DNA of 64,000 nucleotides from Siniperca chuatsi (lineage: Eukaryota; Chordata; Actinopteri; Centrarchiformes; Sinipercidae): assembly GCF_020085105.1 (NCBI RefSeq), contig NC_058051.1, forward strand, positions 5,166,001 to 5,230,000. The letters are read 5' to 3'. Below are positions 48,064 through 60,855 of the stretch, one piece after another. Positions within the stretch are counted from its first letter, which is position 1. The number at the start of each line of letters is the position of its first letter. The translations under genes and the position numbers were made by a program. The notes under the pieces were generated by a model. The model was not told where the DNA came from and ran no database searches. It saw only the letters and a list, made by a program, of their open reading frames with translations.

Positions 48064-51000
48064 TTAAAGTGACGTCCATGAAAAATGGCTGTTGTGTTTT
48101 TGGACCAACAAAGAACTTTTTTGTTCCTTTTTTTGTTGGCATGATGTCAAAATAACAAGTATAGTAAGTAAAAACTGGCTACACTGTTTGGCTGGCACAT
48201 GAGCTCAAGGAAGTTGAAGAATTGACTGCATAGCACCAGTGATGTCAGAAAATACATAAATTAGGAAAGTGTTCCACTTTTATAGTTACTTTTAAATAAT
48301 AATTGTATTGTTACAGCAGTCAGATGTGTAGAAATTATGTGAAGATTATCCAAACATTACTATTCTAATGCCAATAAGTCAATATGTGTACCAACCCCCT
48401 AACATGACTAGCTCATATTTAGGATGAATATGAGATCATTTAGTTAATACTGGTTGAAAAATGACCATGGAATATGAGACCAGGCATTCAGTAGAAGCAA
48501 AGCTTTACCAGGTGCACAGAAAATCATACTGAAAGCCAAATCTCTCTCTCCTTTGCCTGAAGCATCTTTTTTCTGCAGTCTGAGCTGCATCATCACTGCA
48601 GCACATCTTCAGTTGATATTTGCATCACAGGCAAATAAGTCAGCCTCTGTGAATGGGAGAGATGGTGTGTCCACCAGCAGAGCTGTAGCTACTGAGCAGA
48701 ACATATAAGCCATATGTTTTGTTGTAGTAGTACAGCTGTCTTTCTGAACCTGTTTTCCCAGTGTTTGTTAGTGTAATAACAGTAACCCTTTTCCTGTCAT
48801 TCCCTTGTATATCACGGCCTGTATTTGTCAAATTCCTGAAAGTAATTTTTTTAGCCACAATAATAGCTAAAGTCAAACTAGTAGTAGAAGTCACAGTAGT
48901 ATGTATGCAATTGTACAACTATATGTAATACACTAATTTCTTTCTACACAGCACAGTACAGAAAGAGTATCAGTGTACATCATTTGTTGTTGAAATTCAC
49001 TTTTGAAATTAATGAATTCTCCAGTGATGGGCCATACTCCAACTCCCCTACTCCCAAAGACTTCACTTGTATTTCCTATGCAAATAACTTTGCATTCACA
49101 GAGCGGATGCAGTACCAGCTGCAGGAGACAAGGCAGCTCTGTCATGCTCAGGTCTCTTCCTGACCTCTTTTGTTCAAATCAAACCAAGATGCAAAACTGG
49201 CTTTAACAGCAGACATAATTAAGACAACTTTTGTCTACCACACTTTGTGTAAGGAAGTCGACCGAGACGAACAGCATGACTCTGAACTGAACTGATAAGT
49301 GAAAACAATGCTGACCTTTTTTAAGGTCGGGGAAAGTAACAGCATCAGGATTACCTTAAAATGTGTTATGCATGTATTTTTTTTACGAAATGAACCAAAT
49401 GTGAACCAAATGCCCCTGCAAAGGAAATCTTGATGAAACTTTCCAAACAATTTAAATGACTGGAATCCCCACAGTATACTTCCGTTTAGATTAGGTAATC
49501 TCAGAAGAAAGGATAACACGTGTCATCTGGGTGTCATCAGGCCTTAATTAACCTGCTTTCCATCTAGTTTACCCATCTGCTGTGGTGAGGTCCTCTACAT
49601 ATGGGCTATATTCTCCTATAGGAAATGTAATGACTACCTTCTTAACAAATCCTCAGTGACAGAGGCACTCAGGGCCAAGGCAACAGCAGGTTGATTACAA
49701 TGAGGGCAGGATGGAGGAGGGGGGTTCACAAGTTGTGGCATGGGTGGGCTATTGAAGTGTTAAGCAGGAACACAAAGGTGGGGTTGGTCTGCAGGGAGTG
49801 ACAAGGCTATGCATCGAAACAGGGCTGTTCAGGGGACTCTTTGTCACATTGGAGCAGTTTAAGTGGAAGAAAATCAACATATGTACTTTATAGCAATTGT
49901 GGAATCACATAAAAATGATCTACGGTAGCTGGAATACGTACAAAGAAACTGGCTCCTCACAGTCTTTTCTACTGCTGGTATATCGTGAGCAAAAACACCT
50001 CAGACCAAAATTAGACTATGCTCATGTACCCAGAGAGTTGAGCTGAGCTTGGCTGATATTGCATCAGTGGGAATCCCATCATAGCAACCAGGTGCCCGCA
50101 GCCAGCCTGGGAGGATGGAGAGAACAGGGAGACGGAGAAAAACAAGGTGCTTACTGCACATCTCAACTCCTGATCTGAGCAGGCTCATCATTTCAAATGC
50201 AACATGTACTCAAGCTTCTATATTATCCATATTGTACATATTGTAGTTTCTGTTATAGTAGCAGTACTCTGATTGGGATACAAGGTAGAACAAAGCACCC
50301 TAAACCTGAGTGTTGTTAATCATTAACCACCAATGACGAATAATTGACTGTGGCCGCCAATAGTCAGACAAAGCAGGAATACAAGTCTAGAAAGGTAAAG
50401 TCGTAAATAGCATTCGCTTTTGGCAGCGTACAGTTTTTTTGTAGAACATTTTTGGACATTCATGCACCTTTTGTCTGTGTCAGAACATGTATCCCCTTGG
50501 CTGTATGCTGTTGTGATGCTTCAACAGCACATTTTTTATATTCTCAGTTAATCATCATGTAGCACAGTCTTGTGACATCACAGATAAAGTAATGGTATCA
50601 TTTCTGCCCTCGTTATTAAGCTGAAGGGTTGGCTGTAGCTCCGGGGTCATAGTACGTTAGCTATTAATTGTAGGGGTGATGGTTCTATCCTCCTCCACAT
50701 GTCAAAGTGGACTTTAGAAACTCTCCAGAACAACAAAAGATATTATACAACTGTTTTCATAGGCTGTGTAGTACTACTGATGATGAGAACACTGATCTTC
50801 AAGCATCAAATTGATCGAATGCCCCTTTAAGTGACATGATGGATAAGGAACATCACAACTTGGAGTTAAAGTAAAAACGCTGCTTTAAACAATATACTTT
50901 TAGTGGAGCAGATTACTGGATCTCTGACCTAAAGGAGTAAAGCCTTTTCTCTCTAACAACAAGTTTTAAAAATCCCCCAAATCTCAGTACCTGGCCTCAG

Positions 51001-51968
51001 TAACAGTATGATAATTGATGAGTGATTAGTATATGTTCACAAACATATCAACCCTGAAATTATTTTGTCCAATTTGAGCTGTGCAGAAGTGTTGTAGTGA
51101 TGAACTGAAGATTTTCATTTAAATAAATCTTTATCATGATGTAAAAATGCTTATAAATGTAGTGTGAATAGACAATTGATGCACATCATTTTGGCTTGAA
51201 GCTGTTGTTTCTGTAGTTGTGGATGGAGGATTCTTCTTAATCTCCCTCTTGCCTTTGTCTTTCTCTAATGTCCGCAATTCTCTCTGGCTGGTCTGACTTT
51301 GTAAAATCATGCTAAAAAAACTATCATCTTTTCTAATCAACATCTGCTCTTTTCCCTCGGATGAGTTGCTGGAAGATGAAACTTGGAGCACACTCAGTTG
51401 CTGCATTCAGGAAACAACAGCAACAACACCATGTCCCTCCACCAAAACCACCCAGTTTCATGACACAAACCACATCAGCAAATCCTCGGCAACTGTTTAA
51501 CTGCTGGTGATTTTTCATTCATATTTGGAATGAAAAGCAACCGATGCAGCACAACTTGTTGATGGAACAACAGGTGTTTAGTGACAGTGTAAACAAAGCC
51601 ACCTGATCTTGAATTGCTGGTTTCTTTCTGCTGCAGGGGAGTCGATTCACTAAAACCTAAGCTATGGAAAACTCCCGGCATCTTATGGTGTTTTCCACCA
51701 AAAACATCTAAACCTGATAACTAAGTAAAGTAAAGAGCTTGGAGGAAACACTGGCATATAATTTTTGATATACAGATTCCAAAAGGTTTCATTAAATTTT
51801 GCTCGATGTTAGTTTTACACTATAATGATAAAACTACAGGAGTAAATGTGGACTCACTCAGGGTGCCACACCTTGTAACAAACAGCTGTTTCTCAGGGGA
51901 TCATGGATCTGGCTACAGCTTTGTGGTAGTTACCGTAGTCTTTAGAATTCAATACATGTATTAATCAG

Positions 51969-52011
51969 ATTAAGGCAATACTAATTAATTATAAATTAGT
52001 ATTGCCTTAAT
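51969..52011. repeat. Perfect 18-bp inverted repeat (hairpin)
   Basis: ATTAAGGCAATACTAATT at 51969-51986 is perfectly complementary to 51994-52011, with a 7-nt loop. AT-rich. Confidence 0.85.
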
Positions 52012-52292
52012 TTTATAAATTATTAATTGTAAATGCTCTCCTGGTTTTTGTTGGTTTGTTTTTTCTGGAAACTCGCAGTTAATTTGTTTTTATTTACTTT
52101 TGTGCCAAAAATTTGACAGAGTGAAACAAATTACTACAAACTGAAGTGGTGAAAAATAAATATGATTTTCCTTCTCTTATTTTGTGGGGCCAAACATAAA
52201 CGCAGTTCTAAAACAAATCACGTAAAGTCAGGTTGTGTGACATCAAGTTACTGCAAACCATGAAATTTTTTTATTGAAACCACTACCTTAAC

Positions 52293-52400
52293 CTGTGATA
52301 AAATATTCAAAACTCAAGGTTCACTTACCGGAGCCTTCAAACATATCCCACAGCTTTCTTCAAGTAAGTGAACTTTTTAGTTCCGAATATTTTATCACAG
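52293..52400. repeat. 108-bp fold-back element
   Basis: The ends are a perfect 16-bp inverted repeat (CTGTGATAAAATATTC at 52293-52308 and its complement at 52385-52400). A second perfect pair, TTCACTTAC at 52320-52328 and GTAAGTGAA at 52364-52372, lies inside. The whole can fold into one long hairpin. No clear target duplication. Confidence 0.8.
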
Positions 52401-53243
52401 ATATGTGTTCAACAATGAATAGAACAGGCAAATTTACCGTACCTTAACTTGGTTGTTCACTGTAACCAGGCAATGGTGTAAACATATTGAATGTCTGAGC
52501 AAACCAACCAGTACAACTTGCCAACAACCTGAAACTGGAATCTGAGGCAACCTGGGACGTGTCAGCCAGTGGAACCTGCTATAAGCTACCTCATGGCTGA
52601 ATCACTACCATCTTTTAAGTATTTTAAATCCAGCATTGTTTCCATCCATGTTTACTAGCTTGCAGTCTTCTTCTTCCCTGCCCTTGCTGGTGCATTATTC
52701 AGTGGAATAGTGTGAAACCATTGGTAGAACTGTGTATCATGTCACCAGCGTGCACATGCACGAGATCACCAAAACGGGGACCCACTCACAGAAAAACAGC
52801 TCCATAGCACTCCCAGAGATCAAAAACTTCACAGGGAACCCTTAAAGAATAAGGCTGGTGATATTCTATATTTTTCTTGTTGTTAGCTAATAAGAAACAA
52901 CCAAAATTAACCATGCCTAAATCTGTCTATGCTTTCCTACCCTGTCTATGGCACTCGGCCCTAAACCCATTCATTCCTCCTGAAGACATTCATCTTTAAA
53001 AATGGGTCACAAATATACGTCTTTTTTTTTTTAAAGGCCAAATAAATGCCTAAAACAGCTGGGTACTGTAGCTCTTAGCAAACATTACTCAAACAGTTAT
53101 AAATGGTGTATTTGTTGGGGACTATTTTCTACTGTGGATTAGTACACATTTTTACATTATTAGGACATAATTTCTGAACTTCCCATGTGCCGTCACGGGC
53201 TGTGAGGTCCGCAAATACTGCTCTCCTGGTGGTTCCTAAATCC

Positions 53244-53617
53244 TGATTAAAAAACAAAGGTGACAGAGCGTTTGCCATCAGGGCCCCCTATGAATAAGAT
53301 ATGCCTGTGGAACAACCTTCCAGAGGAGATTAGGATGAGTCTATCTCATTTAAGTCACTTCTTAAAATGCACTTGTCTAGCCTTTCTTGTTAGCCTCTAT
53401 TTTACTTCCTACGCCATTTGTCTTATTGTTATGTTTTATTATAGTTTTTTTTATGCTGTCTTTGCTCATTTCATGTGTTGTGTTATTGATGATGTTATTG
53501 TTCTTGGTGTTTTTATGTTTAACGCCTTCATGATTCCTGTTATTTTTACCCTGTAAAGCACCTTGTAAACCTTGTTTTGGAAAGGTGCTATATAAATAAA
53601 GTTTATTATTATTATTG
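53244..53617 (+). mobile_element. 5'-truncated LINE 3' end
   Basis: The translated start carries LWNNLPEEIRMSLSHLSHFL, matching the WNSLP-IR-SFK-LK pattern that ends many LINE reverse-transcriptase proteins, followed by a stop. The 3' end reads CTTGTAAACCTTG, GGTGCTATATAAATAAAG and TTATTATTATTATT, a typical fish LINE tail with a microsatellite end. It is a dead copy lacking the reverse-transcriptase domain. Confidence 0.8.
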
Positions 53618-54884
53618 GTGCGCTACTGTAGCAAGTATTTACAGCAGCAGGACTGTCTATGTGGGATTGACTGAATGTAAACTACAGTACCCATGTTCAT
53701 GGTAATGAAGGAACATCCAGTGCAACGGTGTGGCTCACTTGCATGCTTTTAATAGTTTTTGAACAACAATGGAGCTCTAATGCACCTAGGAATAAGATAT
53801 GTCAGGCTTTAGCTACAAAGACGATACTTGTTGGTTTTGGTGTTTTCATGGGATTTTATTGACAACAAGAGAAATATAGAATATCACCAAAATTATCCTG
53901 AATAAACAAATTTTGTTCAGCTCCTTTCCAAAAAAATAAAAAGTGATTGTAAACTTATGGCATAGTTTCATACAAAAACAGAGAACATCCTGTAGGAGAT
54001 GTTGAGAAACCATTCAATAATACAACCACTGACATTGACCCACTACTTTGGTCTGTCAGTTAATATGTTACAGTCAAACATAGTGTCAAAGGCAAAATTT
54101 AGATATAACAGTTTTAACACCAACCACCTGCAAAATGTTCAGATAGCATTTGGACAAAAGTTGGGAAACAACAAGTCTAATAAGTAAGTACTGTAAAGTT
54201 GTGGGTCATGGTTTGGTTTCAAAAATGAACTCTTGGAGGGTTAAAATAGTCAGGCACAGAGCCAGAGTAAAGAGAGCTGCAAACGATAATGAGCAGACTT
54301 GGACCAACGGTTCCCAAAGCCTGTTTTAAAAATTGACATTGCGAAACATCCAATGGGATACAGGAGATTTTCATATGGTTAACTGTGATGATAAGATGTT
54401 GTTATAAAGCAGGAGACAGTTGGCTAAGTGAACCTGAGTAACAGAAAATGAAGCAAGCCTCTGACAATCCTCGGAGGCAGGTGGACCATTTGGAAACAGG
54501 TTTATGAGTTGATTGGTCTGAAACATAACCCAGGGTTTTTGCATTGATTGTTGCAACTGTGTGAGACATGTAAAACCTCTAAACTAAATGATTTCCCGAT
54601 ATTGTCTTTACATCCATGTTGGAGTGTTTTCTCAGAAACAGGAAAAAGTGACTAAACACCCCAGTCAGCAGTTAACCCATCCAGAAAAGCATTCAACATC
54701 CTGTAGAAAAAGTCATGTCTTCGCTGTGGAGTCAGAAACCAATGGCTTCCTGTGAAATTCTAAAACGCTGCATGCATTAGCGTGAACTGTACGCTACATT
54801 AATGCTCTGAAATGTTTAATAACTTCACATAAATGCTCATTTATAACCAAGAAGAGAACATAATTAATCAGTGAGCTACTTTTT

Positions 54885-55165
54885 AACCAAGTACATCTCA
54901 GGATGAGAAGCTCTCAAATATGTCAAAATATGTCCCTATTTAGATGAGTTAGATGAGATCGATACTACTCTCATGTCTGTACAATAAATATGAAGCTACT
55001 GCCAGCAGCAGTCTTAGCTTAGCTAGAAGACTGGAAGCGGGGGAAACATATTATATCGTTGTAGCTTCATATTTAAAGTACAAACGTTAGTGATATCAAT
55101 CTTCTCATCTAACTCTCGGCAAGAAAGCGAATAAGTGTATTTCCCGAAATGTCAAAGGTTTCAGT
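54885..55165 (-). mobile_element. Fragment related to the 47159-48063 element
   Basis: Read on the minus strand, 55165 downwards (ACATTTCGGGAAATACACTT, CTTGCC, GAGAAG) resembles the left part of the 47159 element (ACATTTAGGGAAATACCCTT, CTTGCC). GCTTAGCTAGAAGACTGGAA is typical of the same fish family. Ends are approximate. Confidence 0.5.
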
Positions 55166-58100
55166 TTAAACTTTTTAAAAAATATGTCATTGTTTGTAAA
55201 CCATCTACAGTGAGACAAGTCTTCCTAATCTGCCTGTTTTTTTTTTTTTGTTTGCTTTTTGTTTTTCGACTTAATACACTCGGGGTGTGTTCTGCTTGTA
55301 AATTGAAGGAGTGTAATGAACCAAAGCCTTTCTGAATTGCTGACCTGAGGTGTAACCTTATTCACCTTAAATATTCTGGTAAAGACTGCCTCATCTTCAA
55401 AACTCAGAATTATCTTTCCAGTTTCAGACCCTTCTTTGTCTGCAGCCTGTAATCAAGTGAGCGTGATGTCAGCTCCAAAAGGGTGAAAAAATGTGAATTT
55501 GTGCCAAGAACATGAGGATTATGCTGAGGAAAAACTATTTGATGCAGTGTTGACGTGAATGCACTAGGCAGGAGAACAGTAAATGCTGATACCAGAATAC
55601 AAGGAAAATATTGAGGAAAAATGAGCCAGAGGGCTGATAGCAGAGGCAGCCTCAGCACACATGGAGTTCAGGGAGTAGATCTGTGAGCAAGGGCGCCCCC
55701 TGTAGGATACCTGAAAGTCAGGCGCTGCAGTTCCTCTCCTCTCTTTACCTGTTGAAAATGACTTCCAGCTCCACATACAGTATACTAAAGAAAAAAAACA
55801 TGGAGATAAATCATAATGTGTGTGTGTGTGGTGGTGAAAATTATGCGGCAAAAAACTACAAAATGGACAAACCTTCAGACAAAAACACTCATCCACCATC
55901 TTTTAAGAATGACTTACTCATTAAAGGTGGCAGCTCCATGGATGTTTGCGTTTTTTGTCAGAATGTAGTTTGTTGGTTTGAATTGTTGGTCAGTGGTTAG
56001 AATCAGTGAGGTTACACAACAGGAAACAATATTCTTTACATGTCCCACTAGATGGTGCTCTCATCACATCCTGTCCACATGAGCTCTGCTGCACTAACAC
56101 ACACGAGGTGGACAAAATAATAGGTCCATCTTACCTAAACACTGCTTTTGTAAAGCTGAGAAAGTTATGTTTTTTTTTTTAGATTGTGTCAGAGAGGAGC
56201 TGATTCCATTGTTTATGGTGTTGTTTTATTAAATTGCATTTTATGTGTCCTCCTGTTGTTCGTTTTAATAGAAATAAACGATAGCACTTAGCTAAAGTCA
56301 GTACACAAATTTCACCACAAGGAGATTAACAAGAACAGTAAAAATATACAAAGGAGATAGAAATGAAAACAACATCAAGAGGGCATTTAACAGAAGATCA
56401 CAGATTATAAATGAATATGTAAAATGTCATGATCAAAGGCACTTATTTGACTATAAATACAGAACAATCTTTATAATGACAGGAAAACAAATAAACTTAT
56501 ATAGATGTATAAATGTGTTTTTTTTATATACAAGCTATTCCTTATACGTATTGGATGAGTATTGGGATGTTTTGATTTTGTCAAAAGTATAAAGCATGAA
56601 TATATATAACAACGGGTCAAAAGTAGCAAACCCAAAAAAAACTAATTTTACAATTTTATTCCAAACTGATTCAGTATGTGGAAATGTAATTTCACTTCTC
56701 CTTGTACTAAGATTTGCACATGATTGTGACATGTTTCATTTCATGTCATATTCCAAAAGTTCAAATGAAAACATAAAACAAGGGTGAACAGTTCAGAGGG
56801 GCTTTGGCATTGTTTTGGTTGGATGTCTATCACCATTAAATCCCATCATGCAACTCTTTTGGAATATGTGCATATTTTTTTCCATCTTAAGAGGGATTTA
56901 GCACATATACAGGCCGGTATTTTGACCACTGAAAGATGTCATGTCATGTTGACGCAACTGGTTTCTCCGTTACTCCAATGGACGCATGTAAGATATTTGA
57001 TTTTTTAATAAAGAAATAATTCAATTTTTATGTTATGGACTTGCTAAATAATACCTATTAGTCCACCAAACTACTGACATTTGACATATGAATTCTGCAT
57101 ACTTTACTGTATATTAGCACAGCCTACTAGATTTGCATACAGGTTTCTTTTCCATTCATTTATTTTTAGCTTTGTAAATATTTATATAAATAAAGAAAAA
57201 CAACACATTTTTTGCAGATTGTTACGGCATTGTGTGTACACCTAGTGTTCAAAGCTGTCATCCTGTACTCAGAGACGACGTCACTGCTAAAGCGCTGAGT
57301 CATATGCTAACGCCATCTGAGCCATAAGACAATTAGGACTAAGAAGTGCCACACAGCAGCATTTAACTGGAGACGGTGCACAGATACCAGCCAGCCTAAA
57401 TGGGTTACAGCAAACACAACCAGCTCGCCTGCTGTTTACCTGAACTGGGGAGAATCTCAGGTGGTGGATGTGAATGTGAAATAGGTCCAAAAATGTTCAA
57501 ATATTACACATTTTTTAAGTTGTCATTTTTTTTTCTCCCAAACTGGAGTAAGGGAAAGTTTGACTAAAATAATTGAATTTTACAAAAACTTAAAAAAAGG
57601 TGCAGTGTTGTAAAATTGAACCCCAATAAAAAAAATCTGCTTGTTTACTTTACAGGAAAAAAACAGGAAGAGGGTGCTCTGCTTGGGAGTCTTGTGGAAG
57701 AAGTAAAAAAAAAAAATACCTTCCAACATGTTTATCCTCTTCATGTAGGGGTTGATGGGAATTAAGACTCGAACTTGAGAAACTCTATTAAAAATGTGAA
57801 TGTTAATAACGGTGAGACAGGAGCTACACGACATCTTCACCATAGTGTCATTTGTTTACTCTAATACTCAGCAGTCATCAGTGACAATCATTTTTCAATT
57901 TGTCAAAAACATTTCAGTTGAAAATACTTTACAATGACATTGCTTGAGATGCATAAGATATGTATAAGCACTAACTGGCTATTTAACCTACAATGCTCAA
58001 GTGTACAATTCAAAACGAAGAAGAAAATCCTAAGTTTATGGTCAATGCTATATATAAACTAAGGTACTGTATAATATGACGGCTTGTTTTCGAGGGGGTT

Positions 58101-58270
58101 AGCTCGGTAGCACGCTGGGGTCACTGGGTAAGTGGGATGGGAACGCGATATGTTTTAACGACTTTTTATTTCACTTGTCTGCAGTAGGGCTACATGTATG
58201 GGACTATTTCAAAGTTTCACTTCAGAACATCCAAACCCTCTACACCAAGTCCTTAGAAAACAGTTCCATA

Positions 58271-58276
58271 TTTATT
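58271..58276 (-). terminator. mib2: Distal candidate poly(A) signal of mib2
   Basis: Minus-strand AATAAA followed by a GT-rich stretch (GGACTTGGTGTAG), about 2.6 kb downstream of the mib2 stop codon. It would give the longer 3'UTR. Confidence 0.35.
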
Positions 58277-59168
58277 GCAAAATATTTTTGTACAGAATAC
58301 AACTGAAAAAACATCAACAGAGGAGGAATGGACAGTAAGGCCAACATCAGAACTCCAAGAGCTGAACTGTACAAACACCAATAGTAACATTTGCTGCTTT
58401 AATAGTGTTTTTATACATAAATTGTTTCCCGCCCTCACAGCCACCTCCTTAAGGGGGAGAAAAAGAAGGAACTCATTTTTCTAAAACATTATTGCCTTTG
58501 CCTGTAAACCCATCAAGAGAACACCAATGGACAATCCTTAAAATGTCAAACTTTCTGTAAGAAACTCCCTTGATTGATAATGTCTCACAAAATATAAATA
58601 TATATGTACTTGTAAAAAGCTCCAAATAATATGGGACTGAAAATATTTTCAAAGTCAGTGTTGCATCACTTGTCATTGAGAACATGAGGAGGTTCAGAGC
58701 ACTACAGCTAAAGTTAGGAGGCTAACACCATTACCTCAACTTCTAACACCAGTAACTGAGTGTGCTGAGATAATACTTCTGATTTTGAACTAAATAAAAT
58801 ATTGTGTTTAAAGTTTGCCTTTAGTTTACTTCACACTGCTGGAATAATTGAACCCTCACTTGAGCTTGGAGGGGTTTAGCATAGTGCGTCTAGATAAATT
58901 CGGGCGTGCATGCCCATGCACATCCTCATGCGATTTGGCACTGATGTAAAAGTTCTTTCCTCAAAGTAAACCTCACGGTAAACACGTCTCAGTCTCTCCA
59001 GCTCCTTCTCTTACATCTTTTTTCCTTACACATAAAAAAAAGGCAGAGCGAGACATGATACATTTTTTCCCCCCCCGACATTCAAATGTACATCTTTAAC
59101 ATTGGCTCTCCCAAAATGTGGGATCAAATGAAGTCAACAAAAAAAAAAAACCCTCCTGTCTCTGGAAG

Positions 59169-59174
59169 TTTATT
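59169..59174 (-). terminator. mib2: Proximal candidate poly(A) signal of mib2
   Basis: The first minus-strand AATAAA after the mib2 stop, about 1.7 kb downstream, followed by a T-rich stretch. The sequence between 59175 and 60855 is therefore the likely 3'UTR. No coding sequence is seen in it. Confidence 0.45.
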
Positions 59175-60855
59175 ATAGAAAATAAAAATTAAATAAAGAT
59201 TAAAACAGATACGATATTTTGTCTCATGTGCATAAGCCCTTCAAGAAAACACACCATATCATTAGAAAGGATGAAGATGATGTACAATCCAGAACTCCAG
59301 AGGAGAAAGGGGGGTTTCTTCTGAAATGACAACTAGGAAGGTAGATGCGGAACTAGAGGTGCAACACAACAATGTCATGTTTTTGCCCTTCTGATTCTAT
59401 ATCTTACAATACATCTGGTGGATAAATAACAAACCACGAGTATCCTCCTTTAAAACTGTGTACCCGGTGCTCGTTGGGGTCTCTACACCAGACAGATGAC
59501 AGACAGATTGTGGTCTTCAGACACAAACAGGCAGACCAACACAATGCTTTCCGTCTAAAATTAAACACAGAGATAAAGCTGACTGGTGCTTCTGGGATGC
59601 TTTAAGGACATTTCTTTGCTTTTTTTGGAGGAAAATGTCAGTTTTGTTGCAGAAACTCTTCTGCAAACATTCATTTCACTAATGACAACAACATTTGTAG
59701 GGTTAATAAAGTGAATTGAGTGTGTCTTCTGCAATTTTGAGTCACTATGCACAACTTTATGACTGGTAATGACCTTTACTTTCAGTGAGCCTTCACTAAA
59801 ATGATCCGATACACTGTGGATCTGTAATGGTGGGTGTGGTGGGGGCTCTTTAACCTTTTATGGATATCACAAGTGCTTTCAATGATTTGATACCCTGAGT
59901 AGAGGACATAGGCTTGGGGTGAATTTCATTAGAAACAAAAAAGATTTTTGCCAAGCCAACACCAACAAAAAAAAAAAGGACATTACCAAGTAATACTACC
60001 TTTCACACAGAAATAAAAGTCGGTAATTATCGGTACATTAAAAACCACAAATGTAACCAGAGAGAAACAAAACAACAACAACAAGTCGCCCATGACAACA
60101 CAGTCATTTTCAGCTTTACAATATGCATATATTCATGCATATATAGTGTGTATTTCCCCTTGCATACAGGCGAGTGGTTGGGGACTATATAGAGAGCCTT
60201 TAGTTATACCAACTCCCTCTGCAGAGACTAACACTGATTAAGAGATTGGAACAAAATGAGAGCAAACATAATTCACAGGACAGGCAGAGGGGCGAGAAGA
60301 CGGGGACTGATTCTGCGCAGCCTTGTAAACAGAGGAGGCCAGACAGCCAGAGAGGATGATGGGTAACAGACATCCACTTAAAGCAGCAAAGATAGGACAG
60401 ATTACAGGAGGTGGAGGCTGGGCGGGAGTGAGAAAAAGAAGAGGTGGGGGACCTTTTACTCCCGGCTCACCAATCAGAGTATTCAAAGTGGCAGCATCAC
60501 CTCACAACTTCACCTCGCCTGCTTCCCGTCGGGCTAGGTGGAACATCAGTTCTGACGCCGAAAATTAAGTTAAAGTTATCGACATGTTCCTGCCTGCGCT
60601 GCTGGAGAGGGAAACTACTCAAATGTAACAAACAGTGGACTCTCGGAGATGTAACACAGCGTCATATAGTAAAGCAACCTATGGGCTGAGCGAGTATTCG
60701 ATCACGTGGAGGTGGGGTGAGCAGGAGGGTGCGACAGGCAGATATAGGTCACTGGGTCTTTAAAAAGGTAACAGCTGCCCCCTCCCACCCCCACTTCTCT
60801 CCAGCCCCCTCCGACATCCTCTTTGGGTCGTCAAGAGCTCAGAGGACAGAGAAGT

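Larger units (their letters stand above)
48072..58270. other. Intergenic stretch without a supported gene
   Basis: Apart from the repeats listed separately, I see no exon with a recognisable product. The sequence is AT-rich. 50000-50200 is slightly more GC-rich but lacks coding signs. Confidence 0.45.

Noticed and set aside
58080-58150. Possible tRNA (GTTAGCTCGGTAGC resembles an A box)
   Set aside because: No B box or cloverleaf can be built downstream.
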